DNA of 64,000 nt from JBKEDF01 sp047975325 (GCA_047975325.1 JBKEDF010000053.1:62001-126000); one strand, 5' to 3'. Counted from the stretch's first letter, positions 45,761 through 54,978 are shown. Program-made: numbers and translations. Notes: generated by a model from the letters alone, not told the origin.

Positions 45761-45921
45761 GGGTCATCCTGTTTGCTCCTGCCCTGATTAGACGAGCCCC
45801 GCCCGCAGGTAAAGCGCGGGAACGGCCAGGCCCCTATCCATCGCGGCAAAGATGCCCCTTACAACCGGCCCCGTTGGCATTTGCCGGCAGGGTGCCTATT
45901 AGGGGGACGAAGGAGTATCCC

Positions 45922-46824
45922 ATGCAAGGTGACATGCAAAAAGAACGGCAAAGCGCCGCATCGTGGTTCGGGCAGTTGCGCAACGAGATCGTTACCGCAT
46001 TCGAGGCGCTGGAGGACGTTCCGCAACAGGGGCCACAACAAGGGCCGCTGGCAGATCTGCCGCCGGGGCGCTTTGAGGTAACGGAAACGAAACGCGCAAC
46101 CGAGGATGGATCGGATGCTGGCGGCGGGCTGATGAGCGTCATGCGCGGGGGACGAGTATTTGAAAAGGTGGGAGTGAATATTTCCACCGTCCACGGCCGT
46201 TTGGGGGAGGTTGCGCAGAAATCCATGGCTGCACGCGGCGTTCCGGGCATGGCGGAGGATCCGCGATTCTGGGCCTCCGGAATTTCCCTGGTGGCCCATA
46301 TGCAGAACCCTCATGTTCCAGCAGTTCACATGAATACACGGATGTTCTGGACACCGCACAGCTGGTGGTTCGGGGGAGGGTCGGATCTGAACCCCTGCCT
46401 GGAATATGCTGAAGATACAGCGCATTTTCACGCGGTACAGAAAGCCCACCTGGACCCGCACGGGCCCGGCCTTTATCCGCAGCTGAAGGCCTGGGCGGAT
46501 GATTATTTCTTCATTCCGCATCGCGGGCGGGCGCGTGGCGTCGGCGGGATCTTCATGGATGATCGCAATAGCGGCGATTGGGCGGCGGATTTTGCCCTGA
46601 TTCAGGATATCGGCCGCGCCTTTCTGCCTGCTTATCTGCCTCTTGTCGAAAGGCGCATGGGGCAGGGCTGGAACGAGGCCGACAAGGAAGCACAGCTTGT
46701 TCACCGCGGGCTTTATGCGGAATATAACCTCGTCTACGACCGGGGAACGAAATTCGGCCTTGCCACGGGGCATGACGCGAATGCGGTGCTGATGAGCCTG
46801 CCGCCAATGGCAAAATGGATCTGA
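45922..46824 (+). CDS. hemF: oxygen-dependent coproporphyrinogen III oxidase
   Basis: Oxidatively decarboxylates coproporphyrinogen III to protoporphyrinogen IX in heme synthesis, using O2. The 300-residue product carries HMNTRMFWTP, WWFGGGSDLNPCL, HRGRARGVGGIFMDD and YAEYNLVYDRGTKFGL, all signature blocks. The start at 45922 follows AAGGAG. idi starts 1 base after the stop codon, so the two form one unit. Confidence 0.96.
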   Translation: MQGDMQKERQSAASWFGQLRNEIVTAFEALEDVPQQGPQQGPLADLPPGRFEVTETKRATEDGSDAGGGLMSVMRGGRVFEKVGVNISTVHGRLGEVAQKSMAARGVPGMAEDPRFWASGISLVAHMQNPHVPAVHMNTRMFWTPHSWWFGGGSDLNPCLEYAEDTAHFHAVQKAHLDPHGPGLYPQLKAWADDYFFIPHRGRARGVGGIFMDDRNSGDWAADFALIQDIGRAFLPAYLPLVERRMGQGWNEADKEAQLVHRGLYAEYNLVYDRGTKFGLATGHDANAVLMSLPPMAKWI

Positions 46825-46825
46825 G

Positions 46826-47353
46826 ATGGCTGAAACCCTGATCCCGGCCTGGGAAGGCGGGGTGTTGCTACCGCTGGAAAAGATCGTCGTGCACCGGCGC
46901 GGATTGCGCCACAAGGCCGTTTCCGTTTTCGTGTTTCAGGGACGAAAGCTGCTGCTTCAGAAACGCGCAGCAGGGAAGTATCATTCCGCCGGCCTTTGGG
47001 CCAATAGTTGTTGCACCCATCCTTTCTGGGGCGAATCCGACGCAAGCTGTGCCGAAAGGCGGTTGCGGCAGGAACTGGGTATCTCCGGCCTGGCCCTGCA
47101 CCCTGCGGGGCGCGTCGGATATCGCGCCGATGTAGGTGCCGGCATGATCGAGGATGAGGATGTCGCGGTCTTTACCGCAGAGGCACCGCCGGGAATGGCC
47201 ACCGATCCCGACCCCACGGAGGTTGCAGCATTGCGATGGGTTGATCTGACCGATCTGGCCGAAGAACTTGGCGCCACACCTGAACGGTTCACTGCCTGGT
47301 TACGGATCTATCTTGATCGGCATCGCAGCCAGATCCTCGGCGCGCGAACATAA
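46826..47353 (+). CDS. idi: isopentenyl-diphosphate delta-isomerase, type I
   Basis: Nudix-fold enzyme that interconverts isopentenyl and dimethylallyl diphosphate for isoprenoids (quinones, carotenoids). The 175-residue product has KYHSAGLWANSCCTHPFWGE with the catalytic cysteine (about 63) and a nudix-like ASCAERRLRQELGI helix; the second catalytic glutamate lies in MIEDEDVAVF. It begins 1 base after the hemF stop. Confidence 0.94.
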   Translation: MAETLIPAWEGGVLLPLEKIVVHRRGLRHKAVSVFVFQGRKLLLQKRAAGKYHSAGLWANSCCTHPFWGESDASCAERRLRQELGISGLALHPAGRVGYRADVGAGMIEDEDVAVFTAEAPPGMATDPDPTEVAALRWVDLTDLAEELGATPERFTAWLRIYLDRHRSQILGART

Positions 47354-47475
47354 GTGGCCACGGCCATTGCCCCACCATCGCCCAAACCCGGGGTATTTTC
47401 CACCACGGGGAGGGAGCTCTGGAATTCCCGGGGCGGAGGGCGCAATCTGCTGGCAGAAAGATCAGGGGAATCGCC

Positions 47476-48882
47476 ATGAAGAACAGTGACCGCATCTGGG
47501 ATCACGTGGAAGAACACCGTCAGGATTACATTCACCTGGCCAATCAGATCTTCGATACACCGGAGGTTGCCTATACGGAAAAGAAATCCGCCGCCGCGCA
47601 TCTTGCCCGCCTGGAGGCCGAAGGCGCACGAATCACGAAGGATCTGGCGGGGATTCCCACGGCAATAATGGGCGAATGGGGCGAAGGCGGCCCGGTAATC
47701 GCGATCCTGGGCGAATATGATGCGCTTCCCGGGCTTGGGCAGGAGGCGGGTCTGGCCGAACCGCGCAGCACCGGACATTTCGGTCATGGTTGCGGGCATA
47801 ACCTGCTTGGTTCAGCCGCGTCCCTTGCGGCAGTGGCCCTGCGGGACTGGTTGCGCGAAACCGGGCACCCCGGGCGCGTACGCTACTATGGCTGCCCGGC
47901 CGAAGAAGGTGGGGCGGCCAAGACCTTCATGGTGCGCGAAGGCTGTTTCGACGATGTGGATGCGGCAATCACCTGGCATCCGGGCGATTATACCGGCCTG
48001 ATGGTCCCGGCAATGCTTGCCAATGCGCGGATCGACTTCACCTTTCATGGTATCGCCTCGCATGCTGCGGCTTCACCCGAAATGGGACGTTCGGCACTGG
48101 ATGCGGTGGAGTTGATGAATATCGGCGTGAATTACATGCGCGAACATATGCCGGATGATGCGCGGGTACATTACGCCTATCTCGACGCCGGGGGCGAAGC
48201 GCCAAACGTGGTCCAGAGCCATGCCCGGATCCGACAGCTTATCCGGGCCCGGGACAACAAGGGCCTGCGCGATCTGGTAACGCGGGTAAATGACATCGCC
48301 AAAGGGGCGGCGCTTATGTCGGGAACGCGGGTAGAGCCAAAACTCGTTTCGGCAGTATCAAACATGTTGCCGTCACCGGTGCTGGAACGGTTGATGGAAA
48401 GCCATATCCTGACACTTGGCGCGCCCGGTTTCGACGCGGCCGATCGCGATTTTGCGGGCGAGATCCGCAAGACATTGGGCGAGGCACATCCGGCCGAGAC
48501 CTTCCGGCGCAGCGGACGGCAGATGGACCCGGACATGTTGCTGGCCGATTTCGTGGTCCCGATGGCCGAACAGGCAGGAGCGGTGCAGGGAAGCACCGAT
48601 GTGGCGGATGTCAGCTGGGCCGTGCCGACCGTGCAATGCTGGGTAGCCACCTGCGCCCTGGGCACGCCCTTTCACAGCTGGCAACTGACGGCACAGGGCA
48701 AATCACCCGCAGCGCATAAGGGGATGATCCATGCCGCAAAGATCATGGCGGCCACCGCGCGTGATCTGATTGACAGGCCGGACCTGCTTGCGCAGGCCAA
48801 GGCGGAACATGCCGCCCTTTTGGAACGTGAACCCTATATCTGCCCGCTGCCGCCCGAAGTGAAACCACCGATCCCTGCCTGA
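47476..48882 (+). CDS. M20-family amidohydrolase, AbgB-like
   Basis: A 468-residue M20D metallohydrolase. Metal-binding residues visible in HGCGHN (about 104-109), PAEEGGAAK (Glu pair), and DAAITWHPGD. The dimerisation domain holds FHGIASHAAASPEMGRSAL. It resembles the B subunit of p-aminobenzoyl-glutamate hydrolase, which cleaves folate breakdown products, but related enzymes cut other N-acyl amino acids or indole-amino acid conjugates. The start at 47476 follows AGGGGAA. No AbgA or AbgT partner is adjacent. Confidence 0.9.
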   Translation: MKNSDRIWDHVEEHRQDYIHLANQIFDTPEVAYTEKKSAAAHLARLEAEGARITKDLAGIPTAIMGEWGEGGPVIAILGEYDALPGLGQEAGLAEPRSTGHFGHGCGHNLLGSAASLAAVALRDWLRETGHPGRVRYYGCPAEEGGAAKTFMVREGCFDDVDAAITWHPGDYTGLMVPAMLANARIDFTFHGIASHAAASPEMGRSALDAVELMNIGVNYMREHMPDDARVHYAYLDAGGEAPNVVQSHARIRQLIRARDNKGLRDLVTRVNDIAKGAALMSGTRVEPKLVSAVSNMLPSPVLERLMESHILTLGAPGFDAADRDFAGEIRKTLGEAHPAETFRRSGRQMDPDMLLADFVVPMAEQAGAVQGSTDVADVSWAVPTVQCWVATCALGTPFHSWQLTAQGKSPAAHKGMIHAAKIMAATARDLIDRPDLLAQAKAEHAALLEREPYICPLPPEVKPPIPA

Positions 48883-48940
48883 ATACCCGGGGATGAACAC
48901 TGCCCGCGTCACCATTGCCCGGGCAGGAAAGGACACCGCC

Positions 48941-49570
48941 ATGACCGGACGGATCATCAGGGGCGAGACCTGCCTGGTCGAAGGGGCCGAATGGCTCGCC
49001 CGGCGCGAACCGCGCTTTGCCCATGCACTGGAATTAACCGGCCCCTTGCCCCTGCGGCTGCGTGCCGATGGGTTTGGCGCGCTTCTGGGCGCGATTGTCA
49101 GTCAGCAGGTCAGCGTGGCCTCGGCCCGAGCGATATCGGCACGGCTTGAGGCAGCGGGGCTGACAGAGCAGGAGGCCGTGGCGACAAGCACCGAAGAGGC
49201 GCTGCGCAGCTGCGGCCTGTCTCGCCAGAAGATCCGCTATGCGCTGGCCCTGGCGCGTTCGGATCTCGACTTTGCCGCCCTTCGTTCGCTGCCCGACAAG
49301 GCAATTGTCGAGCGACTGACCGAATTGCCCGGGATCGGGATCTGGACCGCCGAGATCTATGTGATGTTCAGCCTTGGCCGCGCCGATATCTTCGCACCAG
49401 GCGATCTGGCCCTTCAGGAAAGCGCGCGCAGGCTTTTTGATCTGGAGGAACGTCCCCGTGAAAAGGCCCTGCGCGAACGGGCCAGGGAATGGTCCCCCTG
49501 GCGTTCGGTTGCGGCGCGGCTGCTCTGGGCCTATTACCGGGTGGAAACGGATCGGGAAGGAATTGCATGA
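48941..49570 (+). CDS. DNA-3-methyladenine glycosylase II, HhH-GPD family
   Basis: Base-excision enzyme removing alkylated purines. The 209-residue product has the helix-hairpin-helix LPGIGIWTAE and the catalytic aspartate in FAPGDLALQ. It lacks the N-terminal AlkA accessory domain, so it is the short form. The start at 48941 has AGGAAAGGA upstream. The stop overlaps the next gene as ATGA. Confidence 0.92.
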   Translation: MTGRIIRGETCLVEGAEWLARREPRFAHALELTGPLPLRLRADGFGALLGAIVSQQVSVASARAISARLEAAGLTEQEAVATSTEEALRSCGLSRQKIRYALALARSDLDFAALRSLPDKAIVERLTELPGIGIWTAEIYVMFSLGRADIFAPGDLALQESARRLFDLEERPREKALRERAREWSPWRSVAARLLWAYYRVETDREGIA

Positions 49571-50226
49571 CGCGCGAGCTTGAATTCGGACGCCGCGGCG
49601 CAACGCAGGGGAAGGCCAGAAACATGGTTATCTTCCTGCATGGATATGGTGCCGATGGGGCGGACCTTCTGGGGCTTGCCGATCCCTTGGCGGAACATCT
49701 GCCCGATACCGTCTTTCTGGCACCGGATGCGCCGGAACGGGTGGCGGGGGGACCAGTCGGGCGGCAATGGTTTCCGATCCCCTGGCTGGACGGGTCCTCC
49801 GAAGAGGCGGCGCAGGAGGGGCTTTTGCGCGCGGTGGAGGATCTCAATGCCTTTCTGGATGCCCGTCTGGCCGAAGAGGGCCTGACACCGGACAGGCTTA
49901 TCCTGCTGGGGTTTTCGCAAGGCGCGATGATGAGTTTGCAAGTTGCCCCGCGCAGGGACAGGGCCATTGCCGGGGTGATTGCAATATCGGGCCGTTTGCT
50001 TGCACCGGAGCGCCTTGAGAAGGAAGCCGTGGTCAAGCCACCGGTCCTTTTGATTCATGGCGACCAAGACCCTGTCGTGCCCTTTGAGGATATGCGCCTG
50101 GCCGGTGAGGCCCTGGTTGCGGCGGGGTTTGAAACCTATGGCCATGTCATGAAAGGAACCGGCCACGGGATCGCGCCGGACGGGCTTTCGGTGGCACTGG
50201 CCTTCATGAAAGAACGCTTCGGCTGA
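49567..50226 (+). CDS. carboxylesterase/phospholipase, alpha/beta hydrolase
   Basis: A 219-residue serine hydrolase of the carboxylesterase/lysophospholipase (PF02230) group. FLHGYGADG near the N-terminus forms the oxyanion hole, GFSQGAM holds the nucleophilic serine, GDQDPVVP the aspartate and GTGHGI the histidine. Translationally coupled (ATGA) to the glycosylase gene, a pairing without clear functional logic. Confidence 0.93.
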   Translation: MTRELEFGRRGATQGKARNMVIFLHGYGADGADLLGLADPLAEHLPDTVFLAPDAPERVAGGPVGRQWFPIPWLDGSSEEAAQEGLLRAVEDLNAFLDARLAEEGLTPDRLILLGFSQGAMMSLQVAPRRDRAIAGVIAISGRLLAPERLEKEAVVKPPVLLIHGDQDPVVPFEDMRLAGEALVAAGFETYGHVMKGTGHGIAPDGLSVALAFMKERFG

Positions 50227-50242
50227 ACCGCTTGTTTGCCAT

Positions 50243-50410
50243 CTATTGCGGAGGAGCAGAACAATGCGCCCCGGATGCTGCCAGTCCGGAACCAAGCGCC
50301 AGAAGCGGCGGGGCAGCATAGGGGTTGAGCCGCGTGCTTGCCCCCAGATCGGCCGCAACGATGCCAATGGCTCCGACAAGCACAGCGATTGCGATAAAGG
50401 CACGGTTCAT
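50243..50410 (-). CDS. 55-residue protein coupled to YeeE/YedE gene
   Basis: An open frame starting in an ATGA overlap with the stop of the YeeE/YedE gene and ending at TAG. The product has a hydrophobic N-terminal helix or signal segment (about 4-20), then ADLGASTRLNPYAAPPLLALGSG and a C-terminal tail with one cysteine. The overlap and hydrophobic start favour a real gene. Function unknown; a role with sulfur import is inferred from position only. Confidence 0.6.
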   Translation of the reverse strand: MNRAFIAIAVLVGAIGIVAADLGASTRLNPYAAPPLLALGSGLAASGAHCSAPPQ

Positions 50411-51534
50411 GATCGTGCCTCCAGACCCAGAAGGGGGCGTAGCCGGATACCGTAATAGCTGCCGGCAAAGGCGGCGACAAACCAGGCCCAGCCATGCAGG
50501 CTGCCGGTGGAAATGCCGGAAAAGAAAGCCCCGACATTGCAGCCGAAGGCAAGTCGCGATGAATATCCCAGAAGCAACCCCGCGATGATAACCGCCCCCC
50601 AGGCCCGAACCGGCAGTTCAGGCAGGCGCGCGGAAAGACCGCGCCGCCACGCGGCAATCAGGAAGGCCCCGGCCAGAATACCCAGATTGGTCAGCGAAGT
50701 GACATCCGTCAGAAGCGATGAAGCCAGCCTTTCGGCATTGCCCGGCGCCGCCCAGAAGGGATTGGCGGAAAGATCCACGCCAGCCCCCTGCACGCCTTTT
50801 GCAACCCAAAGGCCAAGCCCGTAGACCACCCCCCAAGGCTGACCCGCAACAACCAGATTTGCCAGGGCCAGCGCCGCGATGGCAAGGGCCGCAAGGATAA
50901 GCCGCCGCGGCAGCCGGGCTCCGCCCGGAACACCCAGCCAGATCACCAGAATCGCCACCAGCGCCAGCGCCACCAATGTGATGGCAAGCCCGGTGCCGCC
51001 CGAAAACACCACCAGTGGCGCAGAACCAAGGCCTGTCCACCAGCCCAGATGCAGACTGCCCAGAAAACTGCCAATGGCGAAAAAGGGCAGCGCCAGCGCA
51101 CCAACCGCATTGCCCGATCCGGCATTGACAAGCGTACCGGATCCGCAGCCCAGCACCACCTGCATCGCCGCGCCGAACACGAAAGCCCCACCGATCATGG
51201 CAAACCCGACAGGGGCATGCGCGCCGGTCAGTTCCCCGGTGGCATTGCCAAGCAACGGAAAGGCCACGACGGCCACCAGTGCAATAGCCAGAAGCTGCGC
51301 CAGGATCCCGGCCGGTTCCCGCCGCAGGATCATCGCCCGCCACGGCCCCGCGAAACCGAAACGAAACCCTTCAAGCGCCATGCCGAAACCAAGACCGATC
51401 AGCAAAAGCAATCCATAGCGCGCACCGGCAAGGGCCGCGACCACGAAAGCCGCAAGAAGGGTAGCAAGTACAAGCCCCGCACGAAGGGAATAGAGGCCGA
51501 AGCGGCCGGAAAGGGGCAGGCTCTGGTCAGTCAT
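50407..51534 (-). CDS. YeeE/YedE family transporter, thiosulfate type
   Basis: A 375-residue membrane protein with two repeated halves and about 9-10 helices. Conserved cysteines stand in VVLGCGSGTLVNAG (Cys130) and AFGCNVGAFFSG (Cys332), the positions used to pass thiosulfate in TsuA. It lies directly downstream of an exported rhodanese gene, supporting uptake of thiosulfate or a related sulfane sulfur. The start ATG at 51534 is used. Confidence 0.92.
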   Translation of the reverse strand: MTDQSLPLSGRFGLYSLRAGLVLATLLAAFVVAALAGARYGLLLLIGLGFGMALEGFRFGFAGPWRAMILRREPAGILAQLLAIALVAVVAFPLLGNATGELTGAHAPVGFAMIGGAFVFGAAMQVVLGCGSGTLVNAGSGNAVGALALPFFAIGSFLGSLHLGWWTGLGSAPLVVFSGGTGLAITLVALALVAILVIWLGVPGGARLPRRLILAALAIAALALANLVVAGQPWGVVYGLGLWVAKGVQGAGVDLSANPFWAAPGNAERLASSLLTDVTSLTNLGILAGAFLIAAWRRGLSARLPELPVRAWGAVIIAGLLLGYSSRLAFGCNVGAFFSGISTGSLHGWAWFVAAFAGSYYGIRLRPLLGLEARS

Positions 51535-51602
51535 CTTTTACCATATCCGTCTGAAAACGCCCCCGGTGATGAAACATCGAAGACGCATATAGGGGGGCAG
51601 GA

Positions 51603-52550
51603 TCAGAACGTACCCTTGATCGAATTCCAGATCCGCGCAGCAGCCCCCGGGACATTCTGCATCGGCAGATCGGCATTGGACCAGGCCACCATGGAATCGG
51701 GATAAAGCTTCACGCCCTCTATCCCCGCAAGCTCGGAAAGGGCAAACCAGTTGGTCGCCGCCCAATGGCCGGTATTACAGAAGGACACAAGCGCATCGCC
51801 ATTGTCATAGCCGTTCTCCTCGGCCAGGGTCTTGGCGCCGGCGGCATCGATCAGTGTGGGATCATCACTGAACCAGCGCGAATGGGTGAAATATTCCGAT
51901 TGCGGCAAGGTGCCGGGTTTTGCGGCGGCGCCATGACCCTTTTCGCCTTTCCAGAATTCTTCGGGCCGCGCGTCGATCAGCTTGGCCACTTCCTCACCAT
52001 CGACGATTGCCTTCACATCATCGGTGGTCGCCAGCCATGTATCCGCAAAGGTGAAATCCGCCTCGGATGGGGTGGGGTCGGTCTTGTCCACCGTAACCGG
52101 CAGCTTTGCCGCTTCCCAGGCTCGCATTCCACCGTTGAGGATGGCAAGCTGGCTTACACCTGAGGATTTCAGCGTCCAGTAGACGCGCGCGGCAGCCCCG
52201 AAATCGGATTCGTCCTTACCTTGATGGACCACGACAACCGGACGTTCCTGTGTCACACCAAGCCCACGCAGGGTTTCGTTCAACTTGTCAGGGGAAAGCA
52301 GCGCCCCCGGATTACTGGCCGGACCGCGAAACAGGCCATAGGGCGCGGCAACCGCACCGGGGATATGGCCTTCCTCATAAATAGGCCGGTCATCCGCACC
52401 CTTGTCAGTGCGGATATCCAGGATCAGCGGATCCAGCGTGGCGATTTCGGCATCCAGTTCCGACGGGGTCAGAAGCGGGCCGAAGCCTTCCGCGAAAACG
52501 GGACCCGCCAGCGTCAGCGCGGTGGCGGCTATGGCGAGATAGGATTTCAT
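51603..52550 (-). CDS. exported tandem-rhodanese sulfurtransferase
   Basis: A 315-residue thiosulfate/3-mercaptopyruvate sulfurtransferase with a signal peptide (1-20, ending VFA). Two rhodanese domains: an inactive N-terminal one (about 27-155) with DxGKDESD at its loop, and a C-terminal one with nucleophile Cys258 in SFCNTGHWAATNW. Export to the periplasm next to the YeeE/YedE importer suggests that it prepares or handles sulfane sulfur before uptake. The gap to the transporter gene is 68 bases. Confidence 0.92.
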   Translation of the reverse strand: MKSYLAIAATALTLAGPVFAEGFGPLLTPSELDAEIATLDPLILDIRTDKGADDRPIYEEGHIPGAVAAPYGLFRGPASNPGALLSPDKLNETLRGLGVTQERPVVVVHQGKDESDFGAAARVYWTLKSSGVSQLAILNGGMRAWEAAKLPVTVDKTDPTPSEADFTFADTWLATTDDVKAIVDGEEVAKLIDARPEEFWKGEKGHGAAAKPGTLPQSEYFTHSRWFSDDPTLIDAAGAKTLAEENGYDNGDALVSFCNTGHWAATNWFALSELAGIEGVKLYPDSMVAWSNADLPMQNVPGAAARIWNSIKGTF

Positions 52551-52793
52551 GGCGATACCTGCGTTATTGCGTTTCGCAGCCGATATGATCCATCAAAGGC
52601 GGCAAAGCAATACGATTTTCCCATAAACCATGAGTATTCAGGGGGGAGGGAAGGAATTATTTTTTACAGTTCGCCCCAAAGAAAGAACATATTTCCGATC
52701 CAAGGGGACGCACCCCCCCGCCGTACCATCATGATGAGACCGAACTGGATGCCGGTCTTATCTGCCTTTTCTCCTTCGGAATGCAGCTTCGGG

Positions 52794-52916
52794 TTACATC
52801 AGATCACCGACCCGTCGCGCACCGCCGGAAATATCCGCACCCACGCCTTCGATCGTATTGCAGCCGGTTACCGCCAGCAGCAGCAATAAAAGAAGAGGGG
52901 AAAACAGCCGTTTCAT
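52794..52916 (-). CDS. entericidin A/B family lipoprotein
   Basis: A 40-residue lipoprotein: basic start MKRLFS, Leu-rich signal, lipobox VTGC with Cys19, then a short Gly-rich tail containing NTIEGVGADISGG, the entericidin pattern. Entericidins are small envelope lipoproteins linked to stationary-phase lysis. The start at 52916 follows GAGG closely. It sits 46 bases downstream of the binding-protein gene. The flanks (52551-52793) show no other gene. Confidence 0.88.
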   Translation of the reverse strand: MKRLFSPLLLLLLLAVTGCNTIEGVGADISGGARRVGDLM

Positions 52917-52961
52917 TGCCTCAGGTTCCCTTTTTGCCTCGTTTCATCATCCCATATGGCA

Positions 52962-54788
52962 CTATTCTTCATACCACCATGTATCGGGCTGAAAACCCGG
53001 CCAATCGCCATAGACCGGAATCCGGTTGGGAAATTTCAGCTCCCTTATATGGGCCAGCCGCCCCATCGTCGCAAAGGAAAATGGAATTACATAGCGCCCC
53101 GCCATCAGGATCCGGTCAAGCGCACGGGTGGCGGCGGTGAATTCGTCCTGCGCCTCAGCCTTGAGCATGGTCGCAATCATTGCCTCCGCCGCGGGGGAAT
53201 TCATCCCCATCAGATTACGGCTTCCCGGTTCGGTTACGCCCGCGGCGCTCCAGTAAAGCACCTGTTCATTGCCCGGCGAAAGCGACATTGAACGGATGTA
53301 ATAGGTCATGTCGAAATCATAAAGATCCGTGCGTTCCTTCATTTGGGCGCTGTCCACTGTTGTAATCCGGGCCTCGATTCCCAGCCGTTTCAACGCCTCG
53401 CGATAGATGGAAGCTATTGAAATGGCCTCCGTCGTCCCATTGCCCAGCAGGATTTCGAAATCGAAGGGGGTTCCTTCCGCATTGCGAAGCCGCCCTTCGC
53501 CATCTGCCTCCCAACCCGATTCGGCAAGAAGTTTTGTTGCCGCGCGCATGTTGCGCCGGTTACGCTGATTGCCATCCGATTGCGGCAGGGCATAGCCTTC
53601 CACCGCGCCGGGGAAAAGGTCTTCCGCGAAAGGTGCAAGCAGATCGGCAACCCGACCCGCCGCAGGCGCACCCGGTTCCATCCCCAATCCGGAATTGGAG
53701 AAATAGGATCTGATACGGGGCTGCAATCCGCCATTCAAAGTCTCGTTGATGAATTCGAAATTGAAGGCAAGGATCAATGCCTCCCGCACCCGCCAGTCGG
53801 AAAAAAGCGGGCGGCGGGTATTCATGACCAGACCTTCCATCCCCGATGGCCGCTGATGCGGAATTTCCGATTTCACGATATCACCGGATTGTATTGCCGG
53901 GAAATCATATTGCTGCTGCCATTTTTGCGGATTGGTTTCGCGAAAACTGGTAATCGTTCCGGCCTTGAAGGCCTCAAAGACCACGCTGCCATCGCCAAAA
54001 TATTCGTAACGGATTTCATCAAGATTATAGCGTCCGCGATTTATCGGCAGATCCTTTCCCCACCAGTTCGGGTTTTTGACAAAACTGATATAGCGGCCCG
54101 CCTCATAATCCCCCACCAGATAGGGGCCCGATCCGATTGGCGCCCGCATCGAGGTTTCCGAAATATCACGCCCTTCCCAATCCGCTTTTTTCAGGACCGG
54201 CCGCCACCCCATGATCAGAGGCAATTCCCGATCCGGCGCATTGAAGGTGAAACGCAGGCTGCGGGGACCGGTTTGTTCGGCTTTGGCAATTTTGGCCCAT
54301 GTTGCCGAATAGCGCGGATTTGGGGGACTGCCCTGGGTGCCCAATGCCTCAAAACTCCATAATACATCCTCCACCGTAATCGGGCTGCCATCGGAAAATC
54401 GCGCCTCCTCACGCAGGGTGAATTCGACATAGCTGCGCGCGGCATCCGTGCTGACCGATTCGGCAATCAACCCGTATAGGGTGAATGGCTCATCAATAGA
54501 TCTACCCAAGAGAGTTTCTACCGTAAGGGAGGACTGCGCCCATGGATAACGCCCTTTGAAGGAAAAGGGATTGAGCGAATCAAATCCACCCGATTCGCCC
54601 AAAATGATTCGCCCGCCTGCCGGCGCATCGGGATTTGCATAGGGGAGGGACACAAAATCCGGTGGTAGGGCAGGGTCCCCATACATAGCTATGCCATGCG
54701 AGGGCCCGGCCATTACGGCAAACGAACCGAGGAGCCATAAAACAAGGGCAGACAGACTTACCTTGCCGGCTGAAAAAACCTGTCTCAT
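52962..54788 (-). CDS. extracellular substrate-binding protein, SBP_bac_5 / YejA-like
   Basis: A 608-residue periplasmic solute-binding protein with a signal peptide (about 1-27, ending VMA). It opens with the YejA-like pattern HGIAMYGDPALP and GGFDSLNPFSFKG, and has the family-5 block YVEFTLREEARFSDGSPITVEDV. YejA-type proteins bind oligopeptides, peptidoglycan peptides or microcin C. No permease or ATPase gene is adjacent on this strand in the window. AGGA lies 11 bases upstream of the start. Confidence 0.92.
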   Translation of the reverse strand: MRQVFSAGKVSLSALVLWLLGSFAVMAGPSHGIAMYGDPALPPDFVSLPYANPDAPAGGRIILGESGGFDSLNPFSFKGRYPWAQSSLTVETLLGRSIDEPFTLYGLIAESVSTDAARSYVEFTLREEARFSDGSPITVEDVLWSFEALGTQGSPPNPRYSATWAKIAKAEQTGPRSLRFTFNAPDRELPLIMGWRPVLKKADWEGRDISETSMRAPIGSGPYLVGDYEAGRYISFVKNPNWWGKDLPINRGRYNLDEIRYEYFGDGSVVFEAFKAGTITSFRETNPQKWQQQYDFPAIQSGDIVKSEIPHQRPSGMEGLVMNTRRPLFSDWRVREALILAFNFEFINETLNGGLQPRIRSYFSNSGLGMEPGAPAAGRVADLLAPFAEDLFPGAVEGYALPQSDGNQRNRRNMRAATKLLAESGWEADGEGRLRNAEGTPFDFEILLGNGTTEAISIASIYREALKRLGIEARITTVDSAQMKERTDLYDFDMTYYIRSMSLSPGNEQVLYWSAAGVTEPGSRNLMGMNSPAAEAMIATMLKAEAQDEFTAATRALDRILMAGRYVIPFSFATMGRLAHIRELKFPNRIPVYGDWPGFQPDTWWYEE

Positions 54789-54867
54789 CTGCGCAACAAT
54801 CCTGATTTCCTGCCCTTTTTTCTGCCCTCAGCCTATGTCCGCAACCCGGGTTTTTCAAACTTTTAAC

Positions 54868-54896
54868 TTGGCCATCGGCACCAAGGCGCGTATAAA
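54868..54896 (+). promoter_or_regulatory. sigma-70 promoter of the candidate small RNA
   Basis: TTGGCC (54868-54873) and TATAAA (54891-54896) with an exact 17-base spacer. The predicted start of transcription is near A54903. No protein gene follows before the terminator at 54951. Confidence 0.6.
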
Positions 54897-54902
54897 GTCC
54901 TT

Positions 54903-54978
54903 ACTGCTCGATAGGTTTCTTGCCTGTATGAAACCTGCCTCAATAACTGGACGCCGGCTTCGCGCCGGCGTTTTTTTT
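54903..54978 (+). ncRNA. candidate small regulatory RNA, about 76 nt
   Basis: Short unit from the predicted start to the end of the T-run. Stem-loop 1 pairs AGGTTTC with GAAACCT (54913-54936, loop TTGCCTGTAT), a single-stranded linker carries CCTGCCTC-like C-rich bases, and stem-loop 2 is the terminator. This two-hairpin layout is typical of bacterial trans-acting RNAs. No known family was recognised. The linker and loop are C/U-rich and could pair with Shine-Dalgarno regions; that is inference. Confidence 0.55.
54951..54978 (+). terminator. strong intrinsic terminator without upstream gene
   Basis: Perfect 8-bp stem ACGCCGGC/GCCGGCGT, loop TTCGC, followed by seven more T. It is clearly oriented for the plus strand, yet the nearest upstream gene is divergent, which points to the small RNA at 54903. 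Confidence 0.9.
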
